From positions 33,623,058 to 33,687,057 of the forward strand of contig OX411543.1 in NCBI GenBank assembly GCA_948146395.1: DNA of 64,000 bases. The letters run 5' to 3'. The position numbers and the translations under genes are program-made. Source of the stretch: Fragum whitleyi. Taxonomy: Eukaryota; Mollusca; Bivalvia; Cardiida; Cardiidae. The notes under the pieces are model-generated. The model worked only from the letters and a program-made list of their open reading frames with translations. It ran no database searches and had not been told where the DNA came from. Of this stretch, positions 34,311 to 44,199 are shown piece after piece. Numbering within the stretch: position 1 is the first letter of the stretch; each line of letters begins with the position of its first letter.

Positions 34311-35720
34311 AACAAGAGGACCATGATGGTCCTATATCGCTCCCCTGAGTAAGTCACTCATAACTTGTCAACCATGTTATGAATACCAGAATTCGTTTGA
34401 TATACATTAAGGATGGTTAAATTTCATCCTACTGCAACTTGTTTTTTTAATTTTCGTAAATTTCAAGTTTTCTCTTACCATGGAGTATTCTTTTAACAAC
34501 TTTAGTAACCCTACATGTTAAGAATATCCGTGCTAAGTTTAAAACTGATTGGCCTCGTGGTTAAGGAGGAAAAGAATTTGTTCAAAGATATTGGGCAATT
34601 TTTCAGTCTTTCTGTAACCAGGGAAACAAGAGTTTTTTCAGAAATTAAATTCTTTTAACAACTTTTGAAAAGCTTCACCCAAAGATCATCCCTGAAAAAT
34701 TCTAGCATGCTTGGCTTAGTGGTTTGGGAGAAAAAAAAAAAATTCTAATATTTTCAGCCATTTTCGACCATTTTTGAGATTTCCGTTACCATGGAAACTA
34801 GAGTTTTTTTATGAAATTAAATTCTTTTATCAAGTTTTGAAGACCTTCACCCAAGACACATCCCTGCCAAGTTTCAGCTTGATTGGCCTAGTGGTTTAGG
34901 AGGAGAAGAATTTTTTCTAATATTTTCAGCCATTTTCGGCCTTTTTTCAGACTTTCCGTTACCATGGAAACCAGAGTTTTTGATGAAATTAAATTCTTTT
35001 AACAACTTTTGAAGAGCATCACCCAAGGAACATCCTTGCCAAGTTTCAACTTGATTGGCCCAGTGGTTAAGGAGGAGAAGAATTTTTTCTAATATTTTCA
35101 GCCATTTTCGGCTATTTTTAAGACTTTCCGTTACCATGGAAACAAGAGTTTTTGATGAAATTAAATCCTTTTCACAACTTTTGAAGAGCTTCACCCAAGG
35201 AACATCCCTGCCAAGTTTCAGCTTGATTTGCCCAGTGGTTAAGGAGGAGAAGAATTTTTTCTAATATTTTCAGCCATTTTCTGCCATTTTTCAGACTTTC
35301 CGTTACCATGGAAACCAGAGTTTTTGATGAAACTAAATTCTTTTAACAACTTTTGAAGAGCTTCACCCAAGGAACATCCTTGCCAAGTTTCAACTTGATT
35401 GGCCCAGTGGTTAAGGAGGAGAAGAATTTTTTCTAATATTTTCGGCCATTTTGGCCTATTATGTAACCATGGCAACCAGAGTTTTTGATGAAATTAAATT
35501 CTTTTAACAACTTTTAAAGAGCTTCACCCAAGGAACATCCCTGCCAAGTTGCAGCTTGATTGGCCCAGTGGTTTAGGAGGAGAAGATGTTTAAAGAAATT
35601 GTTGACGGACGGACGGACAGACGGACGGACAGACGGACAGACGGACGGACGATGGACGGACGACGGACGGTGAGTGATCACAATAGCTCACCTTGAGCAC
35701 TTTGTGCTCAGGTGAGCTAA
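34311..35720 (+). mobile_element. Helentron-like element, family A, with about 190-bp tandem core
   Basis: It starts ACAAGAGGACCATGATGGTC, CTATATCGCTCCCCTGAG. Six core units carry TCCGTTACCATGGAAACCAG, CAACTTTTGAAGAGCTTCAC and GATTGGCCCAGTGGTTAAGG. A GACGGACGGACAGACG microsatellite lies at 35607-35668, then the hairpin AGCTCACCTTGAGCAC TTTG TGCTCAGGTGAGCTAA. The core unit is unrelated to those at 8-10 or 22-23 kb although the ends are the same. Confidence 0.68.
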
Positions 35721-36975
35721 TAAAAATCTTTTCTTAAAGTGATGATACACTTTTAAAGTTAATAAATATTTTTGAAACATATTGTCGTTTTTTACGTCAT
35801 ATTGCAGTTATCTACATGAATAATTTATTGTAAAAACCCAATACTCATCCACATAAACCCTTGCCACCATATCTTTAATTGAATTATGAATATCTTTGCC
35901 CAATTGCATTTATCACCAAGACAATTTGCTATTTGAAACAAAACCAACTAGTTCAACTTGTTTTCTTCACATTATCAACACGTTTAAGAGCACCACCATA
36001 CAGCTAGTTACATCGTGAAATTGACATTCATCTCAATAAAAAACATTCTTAATCGCTCACTCAGCGCTCCATTGATTCATTCCAAACACTCACTCAAACC
36101 ATTCAAAAAGTTATTAAAAAAATAAGATCAACATGTACATTCAAAATGAATTAAGCAAGAACCAAATCGCGATTTCACTGACACAATTGAAATTTAAAGC
36201 GTCTGATTGGTTCTTGACGATATAGAAAGCTATTGATAGAACTTTTATGCATATTTTATATAGGTTTTATATATAGCTAATTTTGTTCATCCTGAACAAA
36301 CTAAGCGACACTGGATTCCCTCCCTAAAATTTCAATCAAAACTCGCTCCGCTCACTCATTCAACATCATGATTAAATCATTCCAAAATCGTTCATCTTAT
36401 CAATTTCACGATGTTATTAACTGTACCCCCAACTCAGAAGTAGAGTAGCATAATTTTGATTTCATCATGTCTGTCTCTCAGTCCATTGACCTTTTGCTTT
36501 CCGCTAGATAAACGGAGAAGCAATTGACCTGCAATAACGAAACTTTACACAAATATTAACCATGACCAAAAGAAATGTCTTATTGTTTCGGGGTCATACA
36601 TGTCACGGTCATCAGCAAATTTAAACAGTTAAGACTTTCCACTCTAACTGAACAACCAATTGACCCAAATCATAAAACTTGTCAATGACCCGAGAAAGTG
36701 CCCAATTTTGGAGTCAGAAAGGTCGAAATCACAATTGTACTTCGTCCAAAAATTGTCTTTAGATTCCAACTCATGAAGTAAAGACTTCCCTGCGAAAATA
36801 TCTTTTTATCACGGACAAATCACTTGTTGACACTTCTAATTAGAAATGTAATATATAACTCGAATGGAGCAGAATTCATTTGAAAAATAATATAAAAACT
36901 GTTTTGAGTGAATAAGTGTTCCCCTGTGCGTCCATTAGTCGGCTGTATGGTCCGTATTATTTTCTTCTTTTTTTA
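35721..36975. other. Intron sequence with no recognised feature
   Basis: AT-rich sequence without a supported gene or repeat. Confidence 0.5.
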
Positions 36976-37340
36976 GCTCACCTGAGCACAACGTGCTCAA
37001 GGAGAGCTTTTAGGATCATCCTGACACCGGCGTCCGTCGTCAACTTTCTTAAGACTTCTTTTTCTCCTAAACCACTGGGCCAATTTAAGTGAATTTTTGC
37101 CAGAATGTGACCCTCTTCAAAATTATCGCTATATTCTAATTGGCCAATAAATATTGGAATGGCAGGGCGGGGCTTATTTTGAGCCCATAATCATTGAACG
37201 ACATCCCCTCCTGAACTACTACGCAGATTTCAATCAAACTTTACAAGAATGTTCTTTATGACCCCTTCAAATATTGTTGGCAAAATTGTCATTAGCCCAT
37301 AAATTTGGGCTTGGCAGGCCTGTATAGCGATTCAGAGGTT
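36976..37340 (-). mobile_element. Truncated Helentron-like element, family A 3' end, reversed
   Basis: The plus strand starts TTTTTAGCTCACCTGAGCAC, AACGTGCTCAAGGAGAGC, the reverse complement of the family A end. A GTCCGTCGTC stretch and one body unit (with GGCAGGGCGGGGCTTATTTTG, as in family C) follow. It breaks near CAGGCCTGTATAGCG. The family A end with a family C-type body again suggests exchange between families. Confidence 0.55.
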
Positions 37341-37725
37341 TAAGCGTCTCTCCTTGTTGAAATACATTGATTTATATACGCCCGTCAAAAGACGAGACGT
37401 ATTATGTGATCACCTGTGGAGGGCGGGAGGCGTCAGCTTCGTTAGTAGCTTGGGGTCACCATCTCTTGAACGCATTCCAACTTATCAGTACTTTCAGTAC
37501 TTTGATTTTAAAGGTCGACATTTCACCAATATGCTAAACATGCATATGCTCTGGTCTCATGAAAAGCGTTTCCAAAATTGCATGAATAAGAGCATGAATG
37601 GGTGTAAAACAGATACAAAGAATAATATACAATGGCATATTTTCAATGTTTGTGCCTCATATAAGGGTTTCATTAAGTGTATGAATTTTTTATAATGCAA
37701 CAGCTTTCGACACTCTACCAGGGAG

Positions 37726-38130
37726 CTAACACCCCCATCCCCAGCCCCCCCCCACCTCCTCCTCCCCCTTGCCGTTGGCCGTACCAATCCTAAAATTGTA
37801 ACTAGGCCCCTGCTTTTGGTGGGGGTTCCATATTGAGCAGCAATACTCTAGGTTGGATCTTACAAGAGCATTGTAGGCCTTTGTTTTTGTGTCACTATAT
37901 GCCATAATATGTGAGTTACCTTTTGGAATGCCTAGGGTGTTACAAGCCTTTTTAGTGATCTGGTCTTTATGGGATTTCCAACTAAGGTCTAACTTGCTAG
38001 ACGACTCTTGGCTCAAATTGATTCCTTTCAGGTCCTAGTTGAATTGTAGGGGCAATCTTGCTCTGGTCAACAGGTGCACACTGCATTTTGGGGGATGAAG
38101 GTCCATACCATGGTCTTTGCCACTCTGAGG
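37726..38130 (-). pseudogene. LINE reverse transcriptase 3' fragment
   Basis: The minus strand encodes LDLSWKSHKDQITKKACNTL (RT thumb), then GIPKGN and KAYNALVRSNLEYCCSIWNP, ending in a low-complexity GGGWGWG tail over a C-rich stretch on the plus strand. Upstream (38020-38130), FIPQNAVC resembles the FNPxKC motif with a stop and frame changes. Dead CR1/L2-like fragment. Confidence 0.75.
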
Positions 38131-38440
38131 TCATTACTAGGGATATTTACCCACTATCAACCGAAAGACTTAACAAAAAAACAGGCCAAAAAGAAGCTAA
38201 CGTTTATGCTTAAATGATGCATTACTGATTCAGGCCTCTAGCCTTGAGTTTCCCCTAATCGAGCAGGCTCCCATATTTGTAGAGATATTCCAATGTCTCA
38301 ATCTTTATAACAAGTTGTAAATTGTTTTAAATCATTGTCAAAAAAGTTCAGGTTCACAGTCAACTCTGCCTGTGAATAACTTGGCCTGTCAACTCAGCCT
38401 GTTAACTCGGCCCGTCAACTCGACATGTTTATTTATTATA

Positions 38441-39825
38441 CTCAGAACACAAAGTTAAGTGCCACTAAGTTTTAAGTTAATAAAATTTCTATCAAAAACT
38501 TTAATAACGTATCTATGTTGTCAAACGGTTAGAACAACCTTGTAGCTATTGATTAAAAGCGTTTCGGATGCACATGCATATTCAGCAAGTCTTGTGCAAA
38601 AGGTACAAAAAAACGCTCAGACAAACGACGTTAAGGACTGTGTCAGATCTGGACGCACTAGAGTAACGTATATTCAAGAGGATAGAGCACTTTTGCAACA
38701 AGTCAGATGTCTGCCATTCACCAGTGCGCCTGTACTAAGGGACAACTGGAATACACACAGACGGGTCTCTTTCAACAGTGCGAAATTGACTTGGGATGGC
38801 TGGGTATAAGGCACGAAGACCCCTGAAACGTCCAAAGTTACAACAGAGACACGTCAATGAACGTCTAATATGGTGTAGAGCGAGGGCACATTGGAACTTG
38901 GCATCATGGTGTCGGATCCATTAGTCAGAATAGTGCAGGATGTTGTTGCATGTCATCGATGGCCGAATTCCTGTTTGGAGACAACCTAACACCCGATTTG
39001 CACCAAAGTACGTCCAACCAACCTATCAGGGTGGCGGTGGCTCCGTTATGATATGGGGTTGTGTCTCCTACGGCTGTAAACTGGACCTAGTGACAGTTCC
39101 AAGCACATTGACTGGCGATAAATATCGCGATAACATCCTTCTTCCTGTGGTAATTCCACATTTTGACAATCACCCTCTTCGAACAAGACCAGTGTACATG
39201 GATGATAACGCCAGACCCCACAGAGCAAGAGTCGTGGCGGACGTTATGCAACATGAAGCCATCACCACCATTCCATGGCCGGCTTGTTGTCCCGATCTTA
39301 ACCCCATCGAGCACCTGTGGGACATTTTAGGGCGCAGTATACGTCGGAGAGAGCCTCCTGTACAAAATGTGGTTGAGTTAGAAGCAGCACTGCACCAGGA
39401 GTGGCAGCAAATCCTTCATCAAATCATCCAGAGGCTGATTCGTGGCATGCCGAGGAGGGTGCGAGCAGTGATCAATGCTCACGGATCTTACACACGCTAC
39501 TGACTAAGAAGTGACTGGAATTAATCGCATTTGTGTTATCTGACTTCTAAAACCAAGTTTCGTGTCACAGACAACACCGAAGTCGGCTTTGACAATAGTT
39601 TTTCATGTTTTGAAAAAAAGTGAAAATACGTCATTTACATTTAAAGGTACAAAGTCAATAAAATTTATCACCACCCATGTATTGTAGTGAAATTGTTAAG
39701 TCATCATACCATTTTCAAAATTGGAACTCAATATTTACATCTCTGTTATTTTCAATTAATGCAGGCTCCCTGCCTTGAAAAATCATCTGTCTAAAAACTG
39801 GTGGCGCTTAACTCCTTGTTCTGAG
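38441..39825 (+). mobile_element. Tc1/mariner-like transposon (inactive)
   Basis: Inverted repeats CTCAGAACACAAAGTTAAGT and, from the right, CTCAGAACAAGGAGTTAAGC, continuing GCCAC.AGTTTT. Flanked by TA on both sides (38439-38440 and 39826-39827), the Tc1/mariner target duplication. 1385 bp contains a damaged DD34E transposase. Inserted inside the minisatellite-ended element. Confidence 0.88.
38560..39503 (+). pseudogene. Tc1-like DD34E transposase, disrupted
   Basis: The C-terminal 187 residues are open from 38940. GGGSVMIWGCVSYG precedes catalytic Asp-2 in MDDNARPHRARVV, and Glu-3 is in LNPIEHLWDILGR, exactly 34 residues later, giving DD34E. The N-terminal part lies in other frames with stops: a helix-turn-helix region (SGRTRVTYIQEDRALLQQV) and, near 38920-38940, the place of the first Asp, where the usual SDESRF motif is lost to stops and substitutions. 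The family is about 340 residues. Not functional. Confidence 0.85.
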
Positions 39826-41102
39826 TATATATAGGTACATGTATGACAACGCAATGTAAATATTTTCGGGACCTTATGTGCTCTTTTAATGATTAAGTAA
39901 TATTAATTATTTGATAATCACTCGTTAAAAAGGGTTTTAATAATGATAATCTTATTATACTAGTATATGGCATTTGAGTAAATATGAGATAAAATGGATA
40001 AAATTAAATACTTTATTCACCTTTTATTTTTCAAATTATTTTTTCTAAGCACAAAAGAAGATGACAAGTTATATGCATATTAAATATGAAGATCATAGAT
40101 TTTGGTCATCAATTGTGAATTTGCACCTCCTTTAAGTACATTGCACACATTGATTAACTATCTGATAAATGTGTTTAAATATCCGCTTACTAGGCTAAAA
40201 ACTATATAAGTTATATACAGGCCGAGTTGACGGGCCGAGTTTTACACAGGCCGAGTTTTTAACAGGCCGAGTTGACAGGACACCAAAAGTTCATTGCATA
40301 GCGGATAAAAAAAAAGTTCTAAACTTTCCAAATATAAGGACTTTTTTTTCCCTGCTATTTCTAAATCAGCCATTTTTGGTCAATAGAAAGAGGTCTCTTT
40401 GATTTCGTAAATCTGTTTCAATACTGTGTGGTATGTAAATTTTGATTTCAGGGTGAAAATTACCATGGTGCTTGAATATGGGAGACTGTTTTTGAATCTT
40501 TCTAGTCAGTGTGCAATCATAACACCCTGTTAATGGATAAATCAGAATTAAGTTTATGCAACTTTTGGTGTAGTTTAAAGGGAAATTTTGCATTGTTCGA
40601 GTGGAATGTCAGTCATTTCACTATTGAGACGTTTCCTACTAGGGACGTTTCACTATTAGGACATTTCACTTTTGGACGTTTCACTACTGTTTTGAAATTG
40701 TTAAGACGTTTCACTACCCATTTTTAAATAGTGGTATTTTATGCCATTATTTTGTTTCTTTATCTAATTTCATATTTGAAAACAAGTTATTCATGCTATT
40801 AATTATTTAATTGATTAATCTTTATTATAATCATGTAGCTTTAGGGTGTATTTCCCATCACCAATTCCAATGAAAATGATTTAAACTTATAATGTTCACT
40901 TTAAAATCCTTCCAAATTGGAATAATATGTTGTCTGGATTATTTAATCTGATTGGATTTTTAAAAAAAAAAAAAATAAATAGAAAATTGAAATAAACGTT
41001 ACATGTATGCAATATAAAGATTAAATATTGGCAATGAAGGGGGGTTACCAAATGGAAAAAAAGATAATTCATATTTTTGTCCCAAATGAAAAGAAATAAG
41101 AT

Positions 41103-41231
41103 TGAAAATAAGGAAAATGTGAGTAAACATATATGTGAGTAAAAAGCAGAATTTCTCACGAACATACCTGAAAATAAGGAAAATGTGAGTAAACATATAT
41201 GTGAGTAAAAAGCAGAATTTCTCACGAACAT
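41103..41231. repeat. 66-bp tandem duplication
   Basis: Two essentially identical units start TGAAAATAAGGAAAATGTGA and end CTCACGAACATACC. The period is a multiple of three, so a spurious frame stays open through both. A recent event. Confidence 0.8.
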
Positions 41232-41689
41232 ACCAGTATTTCAAGCCATAATCATATTTTTTTCAACAGTATTTAATCTCTCTCATGTTCCATAACATAT
41301 ATGCCTAGAGCATAGAGGGCTCTAAAACCTACTATCACACATACCTAACAATTGAAAAAGTATGATATTAGCTGAGAATGTGATGAAAAAGATAAACTGA
41401 AACTAACTTGGGAGTATTTCTTATTATTTTCCACAAGGTTTTCTTGAATAATAAGATATCTTATTGTTATTAAAAATCATTTTTGTGGAAAGGAAATCAT
41501 CCACAATGAGAAAATAGAATTTAGATTTGTTTACATTCTTTTGATTTAATATCAATGAGCATTTTGAGAAAATATACAGATATAATTGATATTAGATCAG
41601 ATTGATTGATAAAAATGAAATCCTATGTAAAGAGAAAACAGTTTTATATTAATGCAACCTATTAATTCAAAGACATACTCAAAGCATCT

Positions 41690-42345
41690 CCAAACAGCAG
41701 AACAGAACAGCAGAACAGAACAGAACAGAAGTTTATTTATAGACAAGTACAAACAAGTACATAGCCATACAAACATATACAAAAATACAGTTTAGTCACA
41801 GTTATTGATCCTACTTTATTGAGTAAAGTAAAGTAAGAGGAGGGAGCAATGATACATGGTGTTAATAAGACAATATTTTTGAAAGGCGAAACTTCAAAAG
41901 ATATATGACGCGAGTGAACTTTACAAATATAATAACCATGAATGATAATTGAGAAAACAGAGAAATGATATAATAAGGTCGGATGTATAACAAAGACAAG
42001 TACACATACTGTACATATGTGCACTTGTAATAGTTTTACATCTAAGTATGTTTTTAGTTTGAATGAATTTAATGATTTTCGTAATTTTCCCTTTCTTGCA
42101 GAGCGAGTTCAATGAATTTTACTAGAAGTTTTAACATGTCTTCATCACACGTAGACATAAGTAAATTGAATTTATAGACAGATGGTTTCCTATGAAAAAA
42201 TGAGTCAATATACATTTTGCGAAGGGATGCATATTTAGGGCATATACATATAAAATGGAAAACATCTTCAATGTCATTTGAATTGCATTATAATCAAATT
42301 CTTTCGTTTCGAGGCGTTGGACTGTTACTGTAACGACCAGTTTGA
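41690..42345 (-). mobile_element. Possible retroelement 3' fragment with (TTCTG)n tail
   Basis: On the minus strand the segment ends AATAAACTTCTGTTCTGTTC with about eight TTCTG-like units, a tail type seen in some SINEs and LINEs. The GC-richer start (TCGTTACAGTAACAGTCC) would be the upstream part. No coding motif and no target duplication found, so this is a weak call. Confidence 0.3.
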
Positions 42346-43948
42346 ATTCTTAACAGCATTTGCTTCATATTCATTACATTGTATTAAGCCAATTAAAGGA
42401 TTTTATGTTAGATTGATATACTTGTAAGTAGCAGATGATTGTTACAGCTAGGGGTTAATATTCAGTTGGATCTTAAATTCCAATATATATGTCACCTTTT
42501 TAATGTGTGCCACACTTGACAGAGCATTACCAGTAGCCATTATAACACCTTTTCTTATCTCTTAAACAGGCCACAAATCAACCAATTAACTTGCATGTCT
42601 CCAAATAAGTTTTAAAAGATGTAGTAATTAGAAAGACAAACAATTAAGAAAACTTGTATTTCTAAAAAGACAAAAAAAAAATCTATATTTTTTTCTCAGT
42701 TATCAGATTATAAAAGTCTTTTTCGCATTTTCAGAATTATTTCTGAAATCTCCTTGTGAAAAATCCATTATAAGATAAGTGTGGGAAAAGATTAATTTGA
42801 GAAAGAGATTCTTTTATCTTGTGTTTATGTGTAAGTGAATTAATTACGAATTTAGGAATTCCTCATTTTTTTAACTTTTTTTTCAACAAATGAAAGTTTA
42901 CAAGATGGATGAGAAATAATATTCATATAAAAAGAATGTTGCCGATAAAACTTTTATTTTAAATCATATAACTTCACAAAAGTAATCTGAAAACAATTAT
43001 TACTGAATTACTATTGTATTCCCATGGAAATCATAGGTGACGGTATCAAAACATTTTTTTGAAAAAAAGTGTTTATTTATAATTTTAAATAAAGACATTA
43101 TCTATTTCTTTTCCTATAAATTCTTTGACACTGCTACCTGTAATGAAATGAAAGATCAGGCTACAAAGGGGTTTCATACACAATGCCTCTCATAAACCCA
43201 CACTATTGATCTGCCATTGAAAAAGAAACAAAGCTTTGGCTATATATTACATTCATCACAAATGCAAAAAAATTATGATAAATCGTTTATATCATTTCCA
43301 TACAGATGATTTACATAGACAACTAAGAGAGAGGGAATTTAACTTATCCAACTGCACTTCTTACATGTAACAATATCAATTGTAATAAAGAGTGAAAATA
43401 TTGTTAGGTCTTGATACTTTCAAATAAATCCATTAAAAACTATAAAATTTATCAAAGGCTGATAATTTATAGTAATATATGAACAAAATATAGTTTAACA
43501 TTTTTTGGACGTTTCACTACCAAATAGTAGTGAAATGTCTTGGTAGGAAATGTCCAATAGTGAAACGTCTAAATAGTGAAATGACTGCCACCCGTTCGAG
43601 TGTACCAGTGCAAATTTCATAGCTTAAGGTGCTTGAATATGGGAGACTACAGGCTACTACTATGTGAACTATGTGAACTGTGTAGAATTAGAATCTTAGG
43701 ACAATTAGTATGCCCAAAGAGCCACAAGCTGAATTAAACATGGAGCAATTGTAATAACAGCAATGCCAATGACCTGAAAGAGAAGCTTTATCTATTTCAG
43801 GCACCTACAGATGGTCGATACTTTCAGCACTTTGATTCGATCGATAAAAAAATGTAACTAAAAGTTCACAGTAGTTCATGAAAATTTCAAAACATCAAAA
43901 GGCAGAAAAGTGAAAAGTTACAAAATTTGAATTATAAATACTAACTAT

Positions 43949-44016
43949 GCTCTTTGATTTGGATCCCAGCGAGCTTCATAGCCTGGAGGGAGAGGAGGAA
44001 CCCACTGAGACGCCAT
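43949..44016 (-). CDS. WW/CUE gene, exon 1: start codon and first half of the WW domain
   Basis: The start context is TTCAAGATGG (A at -3 and G at +4, a good Kozak match). It encodes MASQWVPPLPPGYEARWDPN, then QR and part of a codon. LPPGxE is the WW opening motif, with Tyr in place of the first signature Trp. The WW pattern requires one bridging residue before FFINH of exon 2, so the exon should end ...AGAGC, but the sequence there is ATAGTTAG, not GT. Reading on without splicing gives Ala-stop. A microexon or a non-canonical junction must be considered. Confidence 0.7.
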
Positions 44017-44103
44017 CTTGAATGAATTTGTTTACATCTCTGAGAGTAACCTCCCTTACTAATATATACTTTAAAATCTAAGTTTGAGCCCATTTTGATG
44101 GAT
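44017..44103. promoter_or_regulatory. Short divergent intergenic spacer (likely shared promoter region)
   Basis: Only 87 bp separate the start codon of the WW/CUE gene (leftward) from the tRNA gene (rightward). No TATA box for the protein gene is clear; TATATAC occurs at about 44063. The 5' UTR and start site must lie here or overlap the tRNA gene. Confidence 0.3.
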
Positions 44104-44176
44104 GTCCCCGTAGCGCAGTGGATAGCGCGCTGGACTTCTAATCCAGAGGTCGCGGGTTCGAATCCCGCCGGGGATG
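44104..44176 (+). tRNA. tRNA-Arg (anticodon TCT)
   Basis: 73-nt cloverleaf. Acceptor GTCCCCG pairs with CGGGGAT (G1:U72 wobble, discriminator G, as in other animal tRNA-Arg-TCT). D arm GCGC...GCGC. Anticodon arm CTGGA CTTCTAA TCCAG with TCT reading AGA codons. T arm GCGGG TTCGAAT CCCGC. Internal promoter A box TAGCGCAGTGG and B box GGTTCGAATCC are intact. No intron, and CCA is not encoded, as expected for a nuclear gene. Confidence 0.97.
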
Positions 44177-44177
44177 A

Positions 44178-44184
44178 TTTTTTT
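44178..44184 (+). terminator. RNA polymerase III terminator (T7 run)
   Basis: A run of seven T starts two bases after the tRNA, the standard Pol III stop signal. Confidence 0.85.
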
Positions 44185-44199
44185 ATACATTCTATTTCA

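Larger units (their letters stand above)
38356..40280. mobile_element. Element with minisatellite-like inverted ends (GGCCGAGTTGACA), host of Tc1 insertion
   Basis: The left end has four to five words of the form GTCAACTCGGCCT (38356-38428). The right end (40217-40280) has four in inverted orientation: CAGGCCGAGTTGACGGGCC, ACAGGCCGAGTTTT, ACAGGCCGAGTTGACAGG. The interior outside the nested Tc1 copy is about 540 bp, AT-rich and non-coding. A second copy of the right-hand part, reversed, is at 61700-61935. Repeated subterminal words suggest transposase binding sites; the superfamily is unknown. Confidence 0.6.
40604..43593. mobile_element. Mutator-like element, non-autonomous, with 9-bp target duplication
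   Basis: Flanked by exact 9-bp repeats GTTCGAGTG (40595-40603 and 43594-43602). Terminal inverted repeats share CAGTCATTTCACTATT.AGACG and then several internal ACGTTTCACTA / TAGTGAAACGT words. Nine-base duplications and long inverted ends are typical of Mutator-like elements. The 2990-bp interior is very AT-rich with no transposase; it holds a 66-bp tandem duplication and a possible retroelement tail. Confidence 0.75.
361..44016 (-). other. Gene model: WW + triple-CUE protein gene (incomplete at its 3' end)
   Basis: Eight minus-strand exons link by splice sites, reading phase and domain continuity. Order from the start: 43949-44016 (WW first half), 18230-18308 (WW second half), 14602-14773 (acidic linker), 4966-5060 (CUE-1 start), 3450-3614 (CUE-1 end, CUE-2 start), 2325-2521 (CUE-2 end, SP-rich linker), 1208-1346 (CUE-3), 361-471 (Ser/Arg tail). 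WW domains bind proline-rich ligands and CUE domains bind ubiquitin, so a ubiquitin-linked adaptor is inferred. I do not recognise a named orthologue. The joins from exon 4 through exon 8 agree perfectly in phase. The exon 1 donor is not canonical, and an exon is missing between exons 3 and 4 as listed. The gene continues past position 1. Confidence 0.75.

Noticed and set aside
40896..41244. Duplicated hydrophobic peptide as a membrane protein
   Set aside because: The 66-bp DNA duplication keeps a multiple of three, so an accidental frame stays open; there is no start context or homology.
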